From positions 238,234,166 through 238,298,165 of the forward strand of contig CM077666.1 of the NCBI GenBank assembly GCA_039707655.1: DNA of 64,000 nt. Reading direction: 5' to 3'. The notes beneath the pieces are model-generated. The model ran no database searches and had not been told where the DNA came from. It saw only the letters and a program-made list of their open reading frames with translations. Every line of letters starts with the position of its first letter. The first letter of the stretch is position 1. The position numbers and the translations under genes were made by a program. Positions 10,741-22,300 of the stretch are shown here, in pieces. Source of the stretch: Elymus sibiricus. Lineage: Eukaryota > Streptophyta > Magnoliopsida > Poales > Poaceae.

Positions 10741-12494
10741 TGCGACGTACACCTCGCGAGAATGTTGCTTGAAGTGGCGGATGGACGCGGGGGCTTGGGA
10801 CCCGCCAAGGATGCAGGCGACTGCGCGAGGCTCTTGGTAGCCCCAGCGCCCTCGTCAGGCCGGTTGACATCATCCCTCCGGGGTGGCGGCGGCAGCGGTG
10901 GGAGAGCGACATTGGCCTGAGGATTCGCCTCACGAGGCTGGTCGTGCTAGGCGGCCTCACGAGGCTGGTCGCGCCAGCCCTGGCGGTAGCTGCCATTACT
11001 GTTGCGGCTGTCAAAGCAGTTGCCGCTGCGGCCACCTCCGCGGCCGGCGCCACGGCTGTTGCGGTCGTCTCGGTGGCTCTGGCGCTCGTCATGGAGCAGC
11101 TTGAGCTCCTGACAGTCTTCGGTGCTGTGGGAGCGGACGTTGTGAAAAGCGCAGAGTGGCCGGTTGTCCTTTCTGGGCTCCTCGAGGTTGCGGCCGCGCT
11201 TCTGCTCAGGCTCCGCCGCAAGCACGGCAGGGCCCTTGTGCTTGACGTCCTTTCTCTTGGCCTTGACGGTGTCGAGCGCCGCGTCGGGGTCGTTGTGGAC
11301 GAAGAGGCAGCCTTCTTCAGCCTTGGCGCACTTGTCGGCGAGGTCGAGCAGCTCGAGCATGGAGTCGAGCTCACCATTGATGGCGAGTTTCTCGCGCATC
11401 TTGACGTCTGTGATGCCGGTGGAGAACGCAGAGATGACGGCCGTGTCGGAGGCGCGCGGGATCTTGTTGCGCACCTGACTGAAGCGCTGGATGTACTTGC
11501 GGAGGGTCTCGTCTGGGCGTTGCCGGACACGCCGCAGGTCGTTGATGATGAGGGAGCGGTCCTGTGTGCCCTTGAAGTTGGCGATGAACTGGCTGCAGAG
11601 CTCGGCCCATGACGAGATGGAAGCCTCGGGGAGATTCATGAGCCAGGAGCGCGGGCCGTCCTTGAGGGCCATGGGGAACCAGTTCGCCATGACCTTGTTG
11701 TCGCCGTTCGCCGCCTTGACGCTCAGCGCGTAGAGCTGGAGGAACTCCGTGGGGTTGGGGGTGCTGTCGTAGCGTGGCGGCAGCTCTGGCTTGAACTCCG
11801 CGGGCTAGACCACGCGACGCAGCTCACGGGTGAAGGCACGGCAGCCCACGCCGCTCGAGGGGACACCGCAAGCGAGGGCGGCGCGGTTTTGACGCCCGGC
11901 CGCTGCAACGTCCTGAACGGCCTGGTCCTGGCGCTGGCGCTGCCGCTCGAGGAGCACTCGCGCGTCGGGGGGCGCGCGGCGGATGATCTGGCAGCTGGCT
12001 TCGTCTCGGTCTGGCGAGGACGCGCCGCGGGACGGCTCATGAGCCCGCGAGCTGCGCTGGGGCCCGGAGCGCTCGTCGCGCAGAGGAGGCGGTGGGGGAG
12101 CGCCGTGCGCCAGGTCCCCAGCACGAGACGGCGGAGGGCGGAGCGAGTGAGGAGGCGCCGGAGTGTCCCCGGCGACGTTGACGAGCTCGGTGATGCGGCC
12201 AAGCCAGGCATCGTAGCCGGCGTCATCCGGACGGTAGCGGAGCAGCTTACGCGCCATGAGCAACGCGGCCTGCAGGTTCGGCGGCCCACGGTTGGCGAGG
12301 GAGGAGGCCGTGGTGGTGCGGCCGTCCGCCCGCACAGAGGGGTGCAGGGAGGAGTCCTGCTGCTCGCGGGCAGCGGGGGCGGTGGCGGCAGCAGCCTCGG
12401 CTTTGGGCCGGCGGCGGTTGCCGCGGGCCACCGGCTCTGTCTGAGCCATGCGGCCAGCCCTGCGCTCGGCGCGCTCGCGACGTGCGTCGGCCAT
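10741..12494 (-). pseudogene. gag: gag of element D (3' truncated, two amber codons)
   Basis: The minus-strand gag starts MADARRERAERRAG at 12494 and is closely related to E's gag. It keeps ELRRVV, MANWFPMALKDGPRSWL, the capsid end and CAFHNVRSHSTEDCQEL. TAG codons at about 11807-11805 and 10949-10947 stand where E has Trp (VVWPAKF, AAWRDQ). Both fit C-to-T change at a CAG/CTG site on the opposite strand. It ends at 10741 in the segment matching E's position near 9777. Confidence 0.85.
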
Positions 12495-12543
12495 GGGGTT
12501 GGTGGAGCTGACGGCGGAGCAGAAGAATGGTAGCACACCCCTA

Positions 12544-12555
12544 CCTGGCGCGCCA
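12544..12555 (-). promoter_or_regulatory. Primer-binding site of element D
   Basis: The minus strand reads TGGCGCGCCAGG, two bases inside the 5' LTR boundary at 12558. Confidence 0.8.
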
Positions 12556-12557
12556 AA

Positions 12558-13502
12558 TGTCGGAAGTCGGGCTCCGGGGACCCAAAGGTTCGAACACTGG
12601 GGTGAGCTTGTTCTACCACTTCGTCTCCTACCACGGCTAAGCTACGGCGAGGCAACAGTGAGAGCGCGCTAGCGAGAGACGGGGCGAGGACTCAGCGGTT
12701 TACCCAGGTTTGGGCCACCTTGCGGTGTAAGACCCTACTCCTGCTTGTGGTTTCGATTGCAATGGGCAAGAGAGTTCTTGCGTACAAGGTGGAAAGGAGG
12801 AAGAACTGGTCCGGAGAGCCCTCTTCCTACTATGGCAGCACTGTCCTTTATATCAGCCTTGGTCCTCTTCCCCCTGGAAACTTAGGCAGGAAGGGTTGCC
12901 ACACTTGGCGGTTTTGAAAGGGTACAGGCGCTCAGGCTATCCTGACTAAAGGTGGTCTTCGCCTGCCAAAGCATGATCCATGACGCGCCGGTGGGCTCGG
13001 TGATGACCTCCGCCCTGCGCGCCTGTCGTCTTGGTCTTCCTTCGCCGATCGGCAACCTTTGGGGTCGCTTTGGAGAGTAGATAGCTGGCCCTGCTCCCTT
13101 AACACAAAAGAGGAAACCATCTTCATCCGCGCCTGATGGCGCGGGCTCTGCTGCTGCCCGTCGCCGCGCGCTTCACCCACGTGATGGGCTCCAGACCGCG
13201 CGGCACGCCGAACGGCCTTCGTCCCGAGTGCCTGCGGGAGGGGGCCTCGGGAGGCCACCTCGGAAACCCGCCCCGCGAGGTCACTTCGGGAAGCCGCCTC
13301 GTGAGAGGGCCTCGCGAGGCCGTTGATGGTGGTGCTGAGGATTACTCGCCACCTCCTAAGGAGGGGGCCTCAGGAGGCCTGGGCCTCATGAGGGGTCTTG
13401 GTGAGATGCTCGGTGGTGACAGCCCGCTGGGCCCATGCCAGGCGTTGCGCCCTGGGCCAAAGGCAGACGGGCCTGGATACCCCGGGTTCCATGGGCCCGA
13501 CA
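12558..13502 (-). repeat. 5' LTR of element D
   Basis: This 945-bp LTR is directly repeated at 1140-2085 and bounded on the outside by the gtgac target copy. A TATA-like GATATAAAGG on the minus strand lies near 12850. Confidence 0.93.
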
Positions 13503-14494
13503 GTGACCCGTAGGCAGACTTGGCCGTAAGCTAATAACATCAATGCGACCTTTCGTATGCATCAGATGAGGCACACAATCCTTCTGGATTTTCTGTTGAA
13601 GAGCATAATAATAACGTAGTTAGCAATGTAGTTTAGCTTTAGAAGAATGTATGCAAAAGATGCACTGATGTAATAATAGTAAAAAAAATCTTACCATGCC
13701 ATCTCCATGGATGTTAACGTAGTTCAACACGTGCGCTAGTGGCACGTATTGACCATAATGTGGAGGAGTTTCATAATTGTTATTGAAATTCTCAACATCA
13801 ATAATAAATTAGATAAGATGATCTTTCTCCTCGTAACTTAGTTCAGAGCCATCAGTGTAGTAGGTTTTGTCTACTATCTTCCGTACATTTTTTGAAAAAA
13901 TGGAAATAAGCTGTCAACGGAAATCAGCCGTCAATGATTTTTAAATAAATAATATAAATTACTTAACAAGTTTATTTGACAAACTCACAAAGAAGTAGAA
14001 TTGGAAGCGTCTCCACATCCACCCAAATCTCGATATTATCGTCAATTAGATCTTCGGGCCGAATATCAAAGGTTATTTGCATATCCTCCTTGAATTCATA
14101 GGCCTTGCAAAGTCCTCTCCAAGTTGAGCAACCAAAATGCGAGCTATTTGGTGCATTAAATAGCTTAACCAAAAAAGTGAAACCATGCTTCGTCCTAAGG
14201 TGAGCACTCTTCGTCTCTGTTCTCTCCCTATCTTCAAAACCGAGCTTTTCCAAGACATACGGTCTTGCATGACATGGGATGAACTATTTGAATTGTAAAA
14301 AATGGAAAATTACACGTTGAAGCCAAAAATCACAAGTCATGCATAATTACAGAAAAATAACACGTTGAAGCCAAAAATCACAAGTCCAACACGATGGTGA
14401 AGCACCTACCGTTTTGCAGATAAGGCATCCTGTTGCACATACCCCAGTTGTCTTCGTAGTAGTCGCACTCAGGGATCATATCGTCGTCAGACAT

Positions 14495-15522
14495 TTCCTG
14501 TGTTCATAAGTCAAAGATTAAAAATTGACGGCAAATAACAGGAACTCAACACACAGATCATTATTACTCATCACGGGTTGACTTTCGGTCTGTCGAGTCT
14601 TTCCTTGAAAACTCTCATCTCACATGGTGTATATGGTGGGCACTCCCTCTCTGATATATTCGACCATCGGTGATGGTCGCTCCCCCTCGTCCTCTCGTGC
14701 ATTAGCAAGGTATATCACGAGAAGAAGGAAAGGAAGCGACCCCCACGACAACAGTCGGGATTCTTCTCTCTCATATATGGAGCAAGGAGCCCCAACAGAC
14801 TGAATGTCAACCCGTTACATATATGGAGCAATGGCATAGAAAATGGCCTATCTTCTGTCGGAATGTCGATTAATTCATGTTCCAGCAAATCACGGGCACT
14901 CGATATTTCCTACTTTCTAGCACAAGTCATGCCAAAATTCACAAAAAAATTCGGCACGACCTTTGCTAAATTAGGACATATCGAGCGCCTGAAATTTGCC
15001 GGAACGGAAATGAATCAACATTCCAGCAAAACATAGGCCACTCAGAGGTGTTCCCTGCAAAATGCATCTGTGCATCCATTTTGTCGGCATTTTTCAAAAT
15101 CAATAATGAAACAAAAGTGCAACAATCAATAATGCATCCATCCATCTAACCATCCATTCTAGCAAACATACATACATCTACATACATAATAAAATAAAAC
15201 TAAACAAAAAACTAAACAGAGAGGAGAGGGAGGTGCTCACGCTGGCGCGACGGGGACCGAGCGGGAGAGGGAGACGCGACACTTGAAATCCTGCATAGTC
15301 CACCGATTGAAAAATTATATCATTACTATTGTTTTACTTAAAATTTTCTATTTTATTACCATTCATAAAAATTGTATTAGCAACACCATCCTAATTTTGC
15401 TACTCTATTCTACACTTACTATTCTATTCAAAAGACATACATTTACTAAAAATTTCTATTACTAGATTTTTTTACTAAAAAATTATATTACCAAAAATAC
15501 CCTAGTTCTAACCCTAACATCT
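14495..15522. other. Presumed promoter and leader region of the CACTA1 B3-like gene
   Basis: AT-rich, non-coding sequence upstream (to the right) of the minus-strand gene start at 14494. It includes the repeated phrase CATATATGGAGCAA near 14774 and 14818, and an AT-rich tract at 15290-15480. I found no other gene and could not fix a TATA box. Confidence 0.4.
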
Positions 15523-15719
15523 ATCTATCCATCCATCTATCTATCCATCCATCTATCTATCCATCTATCTATCTATCCAAGCATTACTCAAAAAACCTAG
15601 TTCAATCCATCTGTCTATCCATCTATCTATCCAAGCATTACTAAAAAAACCTAGTTCAATCCATCTGTCTATCCATCTATCTATCCAAGCATTACTAAAA
15701 AAACCTAGTTCCATCCATC
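15523..15719. repeat. 54-bp minisatellite, about three copies
   Basis: The unit CCAAGCATTACTAAAAAAACC...TCTATCTAT recurs at 15577, 15631 and 15685, an exact 54-bp period, preceded by CATCTATCTATC repeats. Because 54 is divisible by three it yields a spurious repetitive ORF (WIDRWIELGFFSNA) on the minus strand. Confidence 0.9.
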
Positions 15720-15733
15720 CATTTATGCAATGC

Positions 15734-15870
15734 AGGAGGGAGGGAGGGAGGGATGGAGGTTGAGGGTCGGAGGGAGAGGGTGGGAGGGAGGGAGGAGGGA
15801 CACGGTCCGAGGGAGGGAGGGAGGGAGGAGGGAGGGAGGAGGGAGGGATGGAGGGAGAGGGTGGGAGGAA
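15734..15870. repeat. GGGA/GGAGGG purine tract
   Basis: A 135-base, almost purely purine stretch of GGGA and GGAGGG repeats. Many runs of three guanines make G-quadruplex or triplex formation plausible. It lies near the right subterminal region of CACTA1. Confidence 0.85.
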
Positions 15871-15984
15871 GACATACCGGGGGGTGACGGCAGCAGCGGG
15901 CGCCAGCAGCGGAGCAAGGCAATGAGGGGGCAGCGCGGGGGGAGATGGAGAGGATGGAGAGATAGTGGAGAGGGAGAGTGAGGG

Positions 15985-16391
15985 CCGCGCGGAGAAGATA
16001 AGTTGAATTAGTAGAAGCGCGGGGTACAACCCCACGCTGCTGCTAGTCCACTTAGCTGTAGCGCGGGTCCATAGTCCACGCTGCTGCTAAGTGGGGCCGG
16101 TGAGCTGGGCCCGGGCTGGCCGCAGTAGCAGCGCTTGTTTGGGAGCACGCGCTACTGCAAATTGCCTTAGTAGTAGCGCGTTCTCGTGACCCACACTGCT
16201 ACTACGTGTAGCCCCGGTGAGTGAGGAGGGGGACCACTTAGCAGCAGCGAGGGATACAAAGCCTGCGCTACTACTAGATACTTGCCTGTAGCACCTCTAC
16301 ATGACCCGCGCTACGGCTATATAGCAGTAGCGGGGCCACAGTATCCCGTGCTATTGTTATCGTTCTACTTATAAGGTTTCTCCTAGTAGTG
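15985..16391. repeat. CACTA1 right subterminal repeats and terminus
   Basis: This region carries many copies of the CAGTAGCGC-type motif in both orientations, such as TAGTAGTAGCGCG and ACGCTGCTGCTAG, matching the left end. It closes with CCTAGTAGTG at 16391. Confidence 0.85.
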
Positions 16392-17780
16392 GCATGTACT
16401 TGCGGAGGTTCTCTCCATCCCTTTGGGGCATCACCTGCAAATCGCTGGGCTGACCTGGAAGCCTGTTGCTACCTTGGTAAGCGCCAACGAAATGATGGCA
16501 TAGATCCGCCCAAGAAAAAATGGAGCCCTCAGGCATGTTCATCAAGCACGACCTAACATTGGGCCGAAGCGCCAACGGGAAGTAGTTGGTGAGCACTTTC
16601 TCGTCCCGTCCCCCGACAGCCTCCACTGCGATGGTGTAGATGCCATGGAACTCGGCTGGGTTGAGCATGCCATCGTACTTGTCGGGCAGCTCCGGCTTGA
16701 AGGCACGGGCGGACGGCCAGCGAACTTGCCGTAGCTCACGAGTAAACGCTGGGCACCCCACATAGTTGGGCAAGTACCCAGCGGCCACTGGCGCGATCAC
16801 GTTCACTGCTGGCCTGGCACGGTCGTCAGATTGACGGCGTGCTTCCCGGCGCCGCTCGATCTTCGTGCGGGCGTCTTCGTCGCACCGCTCGCGGAGCACT
16901 TGGCGCTAATCTTAGTGGCACCGCGGATCTGACGAAGCCATAAACAACACGTCATGGTCGTCTAATCGGTGGGCGGGCCGCTGAGATGGTGGGGGGTGCC
17001 GAGGCGACTGCACCGTTTGTGCGGCGTCTATGGCAAGGAAGCCGGAGGGTCCTGCCAGCATGGTGGGTGGTCGCCGCGAGGGCCCCACGTCTTGTGTTTT
17101 GCCGGGATCGGCAAATCTGATGAGACTCTGAATGGTGGCTCTCCATTCGTCCATCTTATCTGGGCTTGGCCGGAAGTTCAAAAGTATTTGAACCTGCTCC
17201 ATGGCCTCTGCCGCCGTGGTCGGCATGGCTAGGAGCACAGAACAAGGCATCACTCGACTCCTGGCTGAGATAAAAGGAGCTTCATTACGTCCATGCCACC
17301 ACGGCTCATGCTCGCCAACAGGTGGACGTGGTGGTGGACGCGGCGCTCCGTGAGCAATCGGAAGTTGCTACACAGGGATCTCGCCGTGTGGTCGTCTGGA
17401 ACCACCAGCAACATGGGGGAGCGTGTCGTGCCCATCTTGCGATGGTCGCGGCGCATGCCTCCCCGCGCCGTTGTTGGACATCGCCGCTACATTCTGGGAT
17501 GTTTTGGCAGCTGGGTTCTGGGTCGCAGCATTATGAACTATATTAATATGATGACTGCGCTCACCAGAATGTCTTGGAAGTTGGCCGGCTGCGCTATCGC
17601 CGGTCCTGTGGCTAGGCTCAGCAGCGTGGCGGGGATGTTGGGCACCCGCACCACTTGCGCCTCTGGCTCCGCCCGTCCAACCATAGCGCCTGCGCCGGCT
17701 GCGCCACCTGCGGCCGCCTGGGAAGGTGGCTTGGACACGGTGGGAGCCTTCGTGGCTCCACCCTTCTTCTTCGGCGCCAT
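16392..17780 (-). pseudogene. gag: gag of element A, proximal part
   Basis: Minus-strand capsid gene beginning MAPKKKGGATKAP at 17780. A frameshift near 17540 leads into a second block. A further block from about 17225 reads AEAMEQVQILLNFRPSPDKM, and the capsid core follows with ELRQVRWPSARAFKPELPDK, NPAEFHGIYTIAVEA and EGSIFSWADLCHHFVGAYQG. Two in-frame stops, TAA (16914-16912) and TAG (16908-16906), occur two codons apart, both one substitution from Gln codons. The frame runs to NLRKYM at the CACTA1 junction and resumes left of 262. Confidence 0.8.
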
Positions 17781-17846
17781 CGACGAAGATGATGAAGTTG
17801 GTACTCACACTACCAAAAGGCTGATTTTTGACACACAATCCCCCTG

Positions 17847-17858
17847 CCTGGCGCGCCA
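17847..17858 (-). promoter_or_regulatory. Primer-binding site of element A
   Basis: TGGCGCGCCAGG on the minus strand, a few bases inside the 5' LTR end at 17863. Confidence 0.78.
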
Positions 17859-17862
17859 AATA

Positions 17863-18785
17863 TGTCGTGGGAAATGACTATCTATGGGACCGAACAGGTC
17901 CCTTTGCGATTCGGCTCAGGGGACATGCATGGGACAAAGAGCGGATTTTTAGTAGGTGAAAGAACATGCGAGGGATTTATCCAGGTTCAGGCCGGCTTGA
18001 GCATAAAACCCTACTCCTGCTTTGTGTTTGATCGTGTATGAACTCTGGTTACAGGGAGTGCAGTTATCCGGCAAGGTGCACAGGAAATGCAGCTACTGCG
18101 TGTAATTGAGCTAGGTGTCGACCGTTCTACCTGTTGCCGTGGGCTTCCTTTTATAGGGTAAGGGGTTACCACAATGGCTAATACGGTCATAACAGAGTAT
18201 GAATAGTGACATGCACCATCACCACGTTTATCTTCCAGCTGGGTAAGACAGACGCATTTAATGCAGCGTTAGGTGCTATGTTGGGAAGGCGAGGCCTTGG
18301 GCAAAAGATCTGTACCACTGGTCCTGGCGCCCCCCTGTAATCTTGACACGTCCCAGGGACGGGTGTCATTAAAGTTAATCTTGGCATGGCGTGCTGACAC
18401 GGGCCATGGCCGGCTATGTTGACTGCCTGCTTGCTCAACACCTAACATATGAGCCTATCTGGTCGATGGTGAGGTGGAGCGGTAGCGGGGTAGAACAAGC
18501 CTGCTGGCACATAGCTCGCCGGGCCTTGCTTGCCGGCAAGGGAGCTTGCCGGCAACCATAGTCTTGGTCTTCACCTTGCCGGGACGGAGCTTGCCGGCAA
18601 GGGCAACGTCGATCTTCAGTACTAGAATAGTACTTCTCAATGACCTGCCGTGAGGTCTTCTTCATGGTCTTGGTGTTGAGTCTTAAGCCGTAGTTATCCT
18701 CTACCAAGCCCTTGCCGGAAGGGGGGCTACAACTGCCTGTGCACAAGTCTGGGTATGAGGGCACCCATGTCTTAGTACACCGACA
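17863..18785 (-). repeat. 5' LTR of element A
   Basis: A 923-bp LTR, TGTCGGTGTACTAAGAC...CACGACA on the minus strand. It contains CTTGCCGGCAAG palindromes around 18528-18605. The boundary rests on TG..CA ends and the adjacent primer site; the partner LTR is outside the window. Confidence 0.8.
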
Positions 18786-19366
18786 ACCGTCATCCACCGC
18801 CTTGGTGCTCTCGACGCGGCGTAGTCAACGTGGTCAATGAACGACAGCCATCGGAAGAGGACTGTACGCGGTGAGGTTGACAGCTGAACCCACCAGCTAC
18901 ATCTTCGCACGCAAGGAAGAGCCTCCTTATTACGCGCAAAAAAATGATTCCTCCCCCTGATAGCTAGGACCCACCTGCTATATCTTCGCACGCAAGGAAG
19001 TGCCTCCTTATCCTCCCTGACAGCAGGGACCCACCCGGTCGAAGCATACGTAACGTTGGCTGTCTGGTCGCGAACGTGTACGTACATAGTGCTCGATCGG
19101 TCTTTCTGCAACGATGAACCGTGGGCGTGTAAGGAGCGGCACGTGTCATAGTAGAGCCCCCGACGTAACAGTTCAGGCAGCCCCGTCTAAATCGTGTACA
19201 CGTACATATAGCCACACAGCAAAAAATATGGCCACGTACGTACATATACGGGCGGGGTCTCGAATGCGTACTCACGCATACGTACGGCCAGAGCTCATGT
19301 ACATGGAGAGAGGTAACGGACGGCAGCAACGGCCTCCTGTTCATCGGCAACCAACCGGCTGGGTCA
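18786..19366. mobile_element. CACTA2, left visible fragment
   Basis: Non-coding sequence between the LTR of A and the LTR of B. It ends in CTGTTCATCGGCAACCAACC, the same phrase repeated many times to the right of B (32044-32700), so both flanks of B belong to one host element. It contains a duplicated CTTCGCACGCAAGGAAG..GCCTCCTTAT at about 18903 and 18986. Confidence 0.65.
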
Positions 19367-22300
19367 TGTCAGGACCCCGATCTTAAGTCACACTGATCTA
19401 GCATAAGACACATCATATCACTTTACGGCCTCACGCACGGTAACCAACGGTTGCCGCCTTTACCTTGGCCGGGACCGTTTGCGTCTTTTGGCTCACGCAT
19501 ATGACTGTGATGCTAGCATCCATATGACAAAGAACCCGGGTCGACATGACTAGTCATAAACCAAGGTGGCACAAACGTACAGGGACAGACATAGGTAACC
19601 CAGCAACACACGTGTCGGTCATCAGCGAGTGCAACCGGGCTGTAGCAAGCTATCAGGACTCCAGTAACACCGCGTGACATTTCCCCGTAGGGACAGACAC
19701 AGGAGCGAAGAAGGATACATGTTGGTCAATCCATGTGTTCCGGAGCAGTAGCGAACTACTATGGCTTAGTGGAAGCACTAGGAGACATTTCCCTGTATGG
19801 AAGGTACCAAAGCAGATAACTAGGTGTCGAATCCCACACATACCAATGCATTTCAAAACATACACACAATATGCACGATATGTGTAGATACAACATGGCA
19901 TCGCAACATAACTCTATGACTCAAAGTATTTATTTAAGAGCCATACATAACATGATATTACAAACCGGGGTCACATGACACATCATACAAGTCATACAAG
20001 CAACGGAAGCATAACATGTCTGGGTACAGACAACTAGAAAAAGAAGAAGGCTGAGAAGCCTAAGTATCTACAAGACCCTCCATAGGAGCCAGACCTCTGT
20101 CTGGGATTCCCAAGCTAATCGTCGAAGCCCACGTGGAACTACTAGTGAGGCTGAAGTCTCCTCTGCAAAACATAAATTAAGCAACCGTGAGTACAATGGT
20201 ACTCAGCAAGACTTACATCAGAACTATATACTTATGCATCAGTATCAACAACGGGGTTGTGGATTTTACTGCAGCAAGCCAGTTTTGACTCATTGGCTAT
20301 CCTGAACTATGACTACCAGTAACTTCTTTGGGGTGAGAGAGCGCACACGAGTCCACATATTCACCATATCGATACACCACTATGGATCCCCTCCCGTCTT
20401 CCTACGAGTAGGCCATCTATAGCACTCACACTTATCTTGCACATTTTAGAGTATCCATTTCAACTTGTCTATGAACAATGTAAGCTTCCAAGTAGTCCAT
20501 ATCCACGGATGCGGCTATTTGAATAGATCATTAACCCTGCAGGGGTGTACTTCTTCACACATGTTTCCACCACTTAGCCCCTGTACGCGAAATGTACTCG
20601 GCAGACTTCAAGCGAAAGCCGACATGGGTGTAGCCCACGACCTGACTAACCACGCAAGACTCTAGTCCAGGTTTATCGCCTATTTGAGGTTGTATCCGCA
20701 AAGGAAGTCTAGCCAAAGTTTCTATCACGGCCCCAAATGATGAGTGCAGGGTTCCCAAGAGCACCATTCGGGTGTCACTTGGTACACCATGCCTCAGTGT
20801 CTCTACCGCATCATAGCCCACCCCTAAGGTCAGTGCTATGCATGGCCACCAACACATATCCTACAAACACCAGAAACTAGTTGTGACTCTTGGACAGAGA
20901 TCAAGGCGATTAATAAGTCGAGCGGGGTCATATTTCATGGCCCAATGTGTGGTAGTAACTGTCTTCGATCACAAACACAGAACTCAGTTCCTGAGGACTG
21001 TCTCAATGAGACAACCCACCATGTACTCCTACATGGCCGCTCATCGCTACCTTTACCAAATCATGTTCACACACTTGGCTCTCACACAGTAGGATGTGAA
21101 CACAACCATTCCAATTCATCGCCCAAATGGATCAGACTCGACATGACTCTAAGCATAGCAGGCATAACAAGCAAGCATGGATGAGTAGTCACAACATGGC
21201 TCAAGCAATTCCTACTCATGCTACTGGGTTTTACTATTTACTGTGTCAAAGACAGGTCATGCAGAGGAATGGGTTCAACTACTGCAACAAGTAACAGTTG
21301 AATCCTTGTTGTCCTAATGCAATAAAAGAGCGCAGGAGCGAGAGAGTAGGATTGTATCAGAGTGATCAAGGTGGGTTTGCTTGCCTGGCACTTCTGAAGA
21401 TAGTATAGCTATTAGTTCTTCATCGGTGTCAACGATCACAATGTCAAAACCGTCTTCTATCGAGAAGGAACAAATACCGGCAAACAGAGAAGGAACATAA
21501 TCAATGCAATGCAACAATATGATGCATGATCATGACATGGCAATATGCTGTGGATTGTGCTAATGCAACTAGCAACAATTTTAATCATATAAGACATTTC
21601 AAATGCCATTTATTCAAATTGTCATGTACAACAACTTTAAGTTGTTCAGACATGCATGAGAATGCCATAAACAGACACTTCATATTTTTCTGATAATTTT
21701 TCATATATAAATCTTTTCCATCTGAGCTACGGTTGATTTTATATGAGTTTTTGAAGTTTATAGCATTTTCTAGAATTTCCTGGTTATTCTAAAATAAATT
21801 AAATCCAGAAAATGCTTTACTGCGTCAGCATTACGTCACTGTGACATCAGCAGGTCAACTGGGGCGGTCCAGGTCAAACTGGCCAATGGGACCCGCATGT
21901 CAGTGTCTAACCTAACTAATAGTTTTAATTAACACTAATGTTAATTCTAACCTAGGTTAATTAGGGGCCAAGGCCCACATGGCAGTGACCTAGGGGAGTC
22001 AAACCCCGGTCAAATGGGGTCAAACTCGTCGCAGTTGACCCGCGGCTTGTCGCCGGCGAAGCCAGAGACGGCGGAGGGGCTCGGGATCCGTACTCCAGCG
22101 ACCAAATTGGCGGCGGAGGGCATCTACGTGAAGCCCAGACCCATGCGCATCCAACGAAGTGAGCAGGGCAAGCCGGGGTGGCCGGAGCCGTCGCCGGCGT
22201 CGACCTTGGTGGCTGCCAGAGCTCGGGTGAGCTCGGGGATGCGGCTATGGGGCACGACAGGACGAACGGATGGGTGCTACGGCCTCCTAGTGATGCGCTG

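Larger units (their letters stand above)
1135..13507 (-). mobile_element. Gypsy LTR retrotransposon D with exact gtgac target duplication
   Basis: The body is 1140-13502. LTRs at 1140-2085 and 12558-13502 lie in the same orientation and are flanked by identical gtgac copies (1135-1139, 13503-13507). On the minus strand the order is 5' LTR (right), primer site, gag, then a gap filled by element E, the end of integrase, an antisense accessory gene and the 3' LTR (left). Most of pol is missing. The two LTRs differ mainly by transitions: about a dozen in the first 180 bp counted by eye, fewer after that. Confidence 0.93.
946..14494 (-). pseudogene. CACTA1-encoded B3-like protein gene, split by element D
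   Basis: This is a minus-strand gene with exon-like blocks at about 14494-14410 (start MSDDDMIPECDYYEDNWG), 14283-13989, 13910-13695 and 13592-13503. The last exon resumes at 1139-946. Donors GGTAGG, GTGAGT and GTAAGA and acceptors ending in AG bound the blocks. Two segments look like B3 DNA-binding folds: one has WRGLCKAYEFKEDMQITFDI, the other IKEWKKVMNNHRELLG then GDRIMSIL and LFYAILP. One in-frame stop follows DHLI in the third block. Joining exon 1 to exon 2 by the best splice sites shifts the frame, so a small indel or another donor is likely. Element D sits inside the last exon with a gtgac duplication. I infer a DNA-binding role; no transposase motifs are visible. Confidence 0.6.
259..16394. 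mobile_element. CACTA transposon 1 with 3-bp target duplication
   Basis: The element body is 262-16391. It begins CACTACTAGGGAAAACC and ends GGTTTCTCCTAGTAGTG, a CACTA-type terminal inverted repeat. The flanking triplets gta (259-261) and gca (16392-16394) form a 3-bp target duplication with one substitution. Removing the element restores the capsid reading frame of element A, which independently fixes both ends. About 12.4 kb of the interior is Gypsy element D. The rest holds subterminal repeats, a hairpin, a minus-strand B3-like gene and low-complexity DNA. I see no transposase, so this copy appears non-autonomous. Confidence 0.9.
1..18785 (-). mobile_element. Gypsy LTR retrotransposon A, 5' part, left end outside window
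   Basis: This is a minus-strand Gypsy element whose 5' LTR lies at 17863-18785. A primer-binding site follows it, then gag, which runs leftward to 16392 and resumes at 261-1 after the CACTA1 insertion. Protease, reverse transcriptase, integrase and the 3' LTR would lie left of base 1. On the minus strand the LTR starts TGTCGGTGTACTAAGACA and ends in CACGACA, the usual TG..CA form. The five bases beyond the LTR (accgt, 18786-18790) should be one target-site copy; the other is not in the window. The element sits inside CACTA2 sequence. Confidence 0.85.

Noticed and set aside
15523..15719. CRISPR-like direct repeats
   Set aside because: Repeats are contiguous 54-bp tandem units without unique spacers, in a plant nuclear setting.
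15565..16035. 156-residue minus-strand ORF with WIDRWIELGFFSNA and Pro/Ser repeats
   Set aside because: It is the translation of a 54-bp minisatellite and a GGGA tract; no start context or homology expected.
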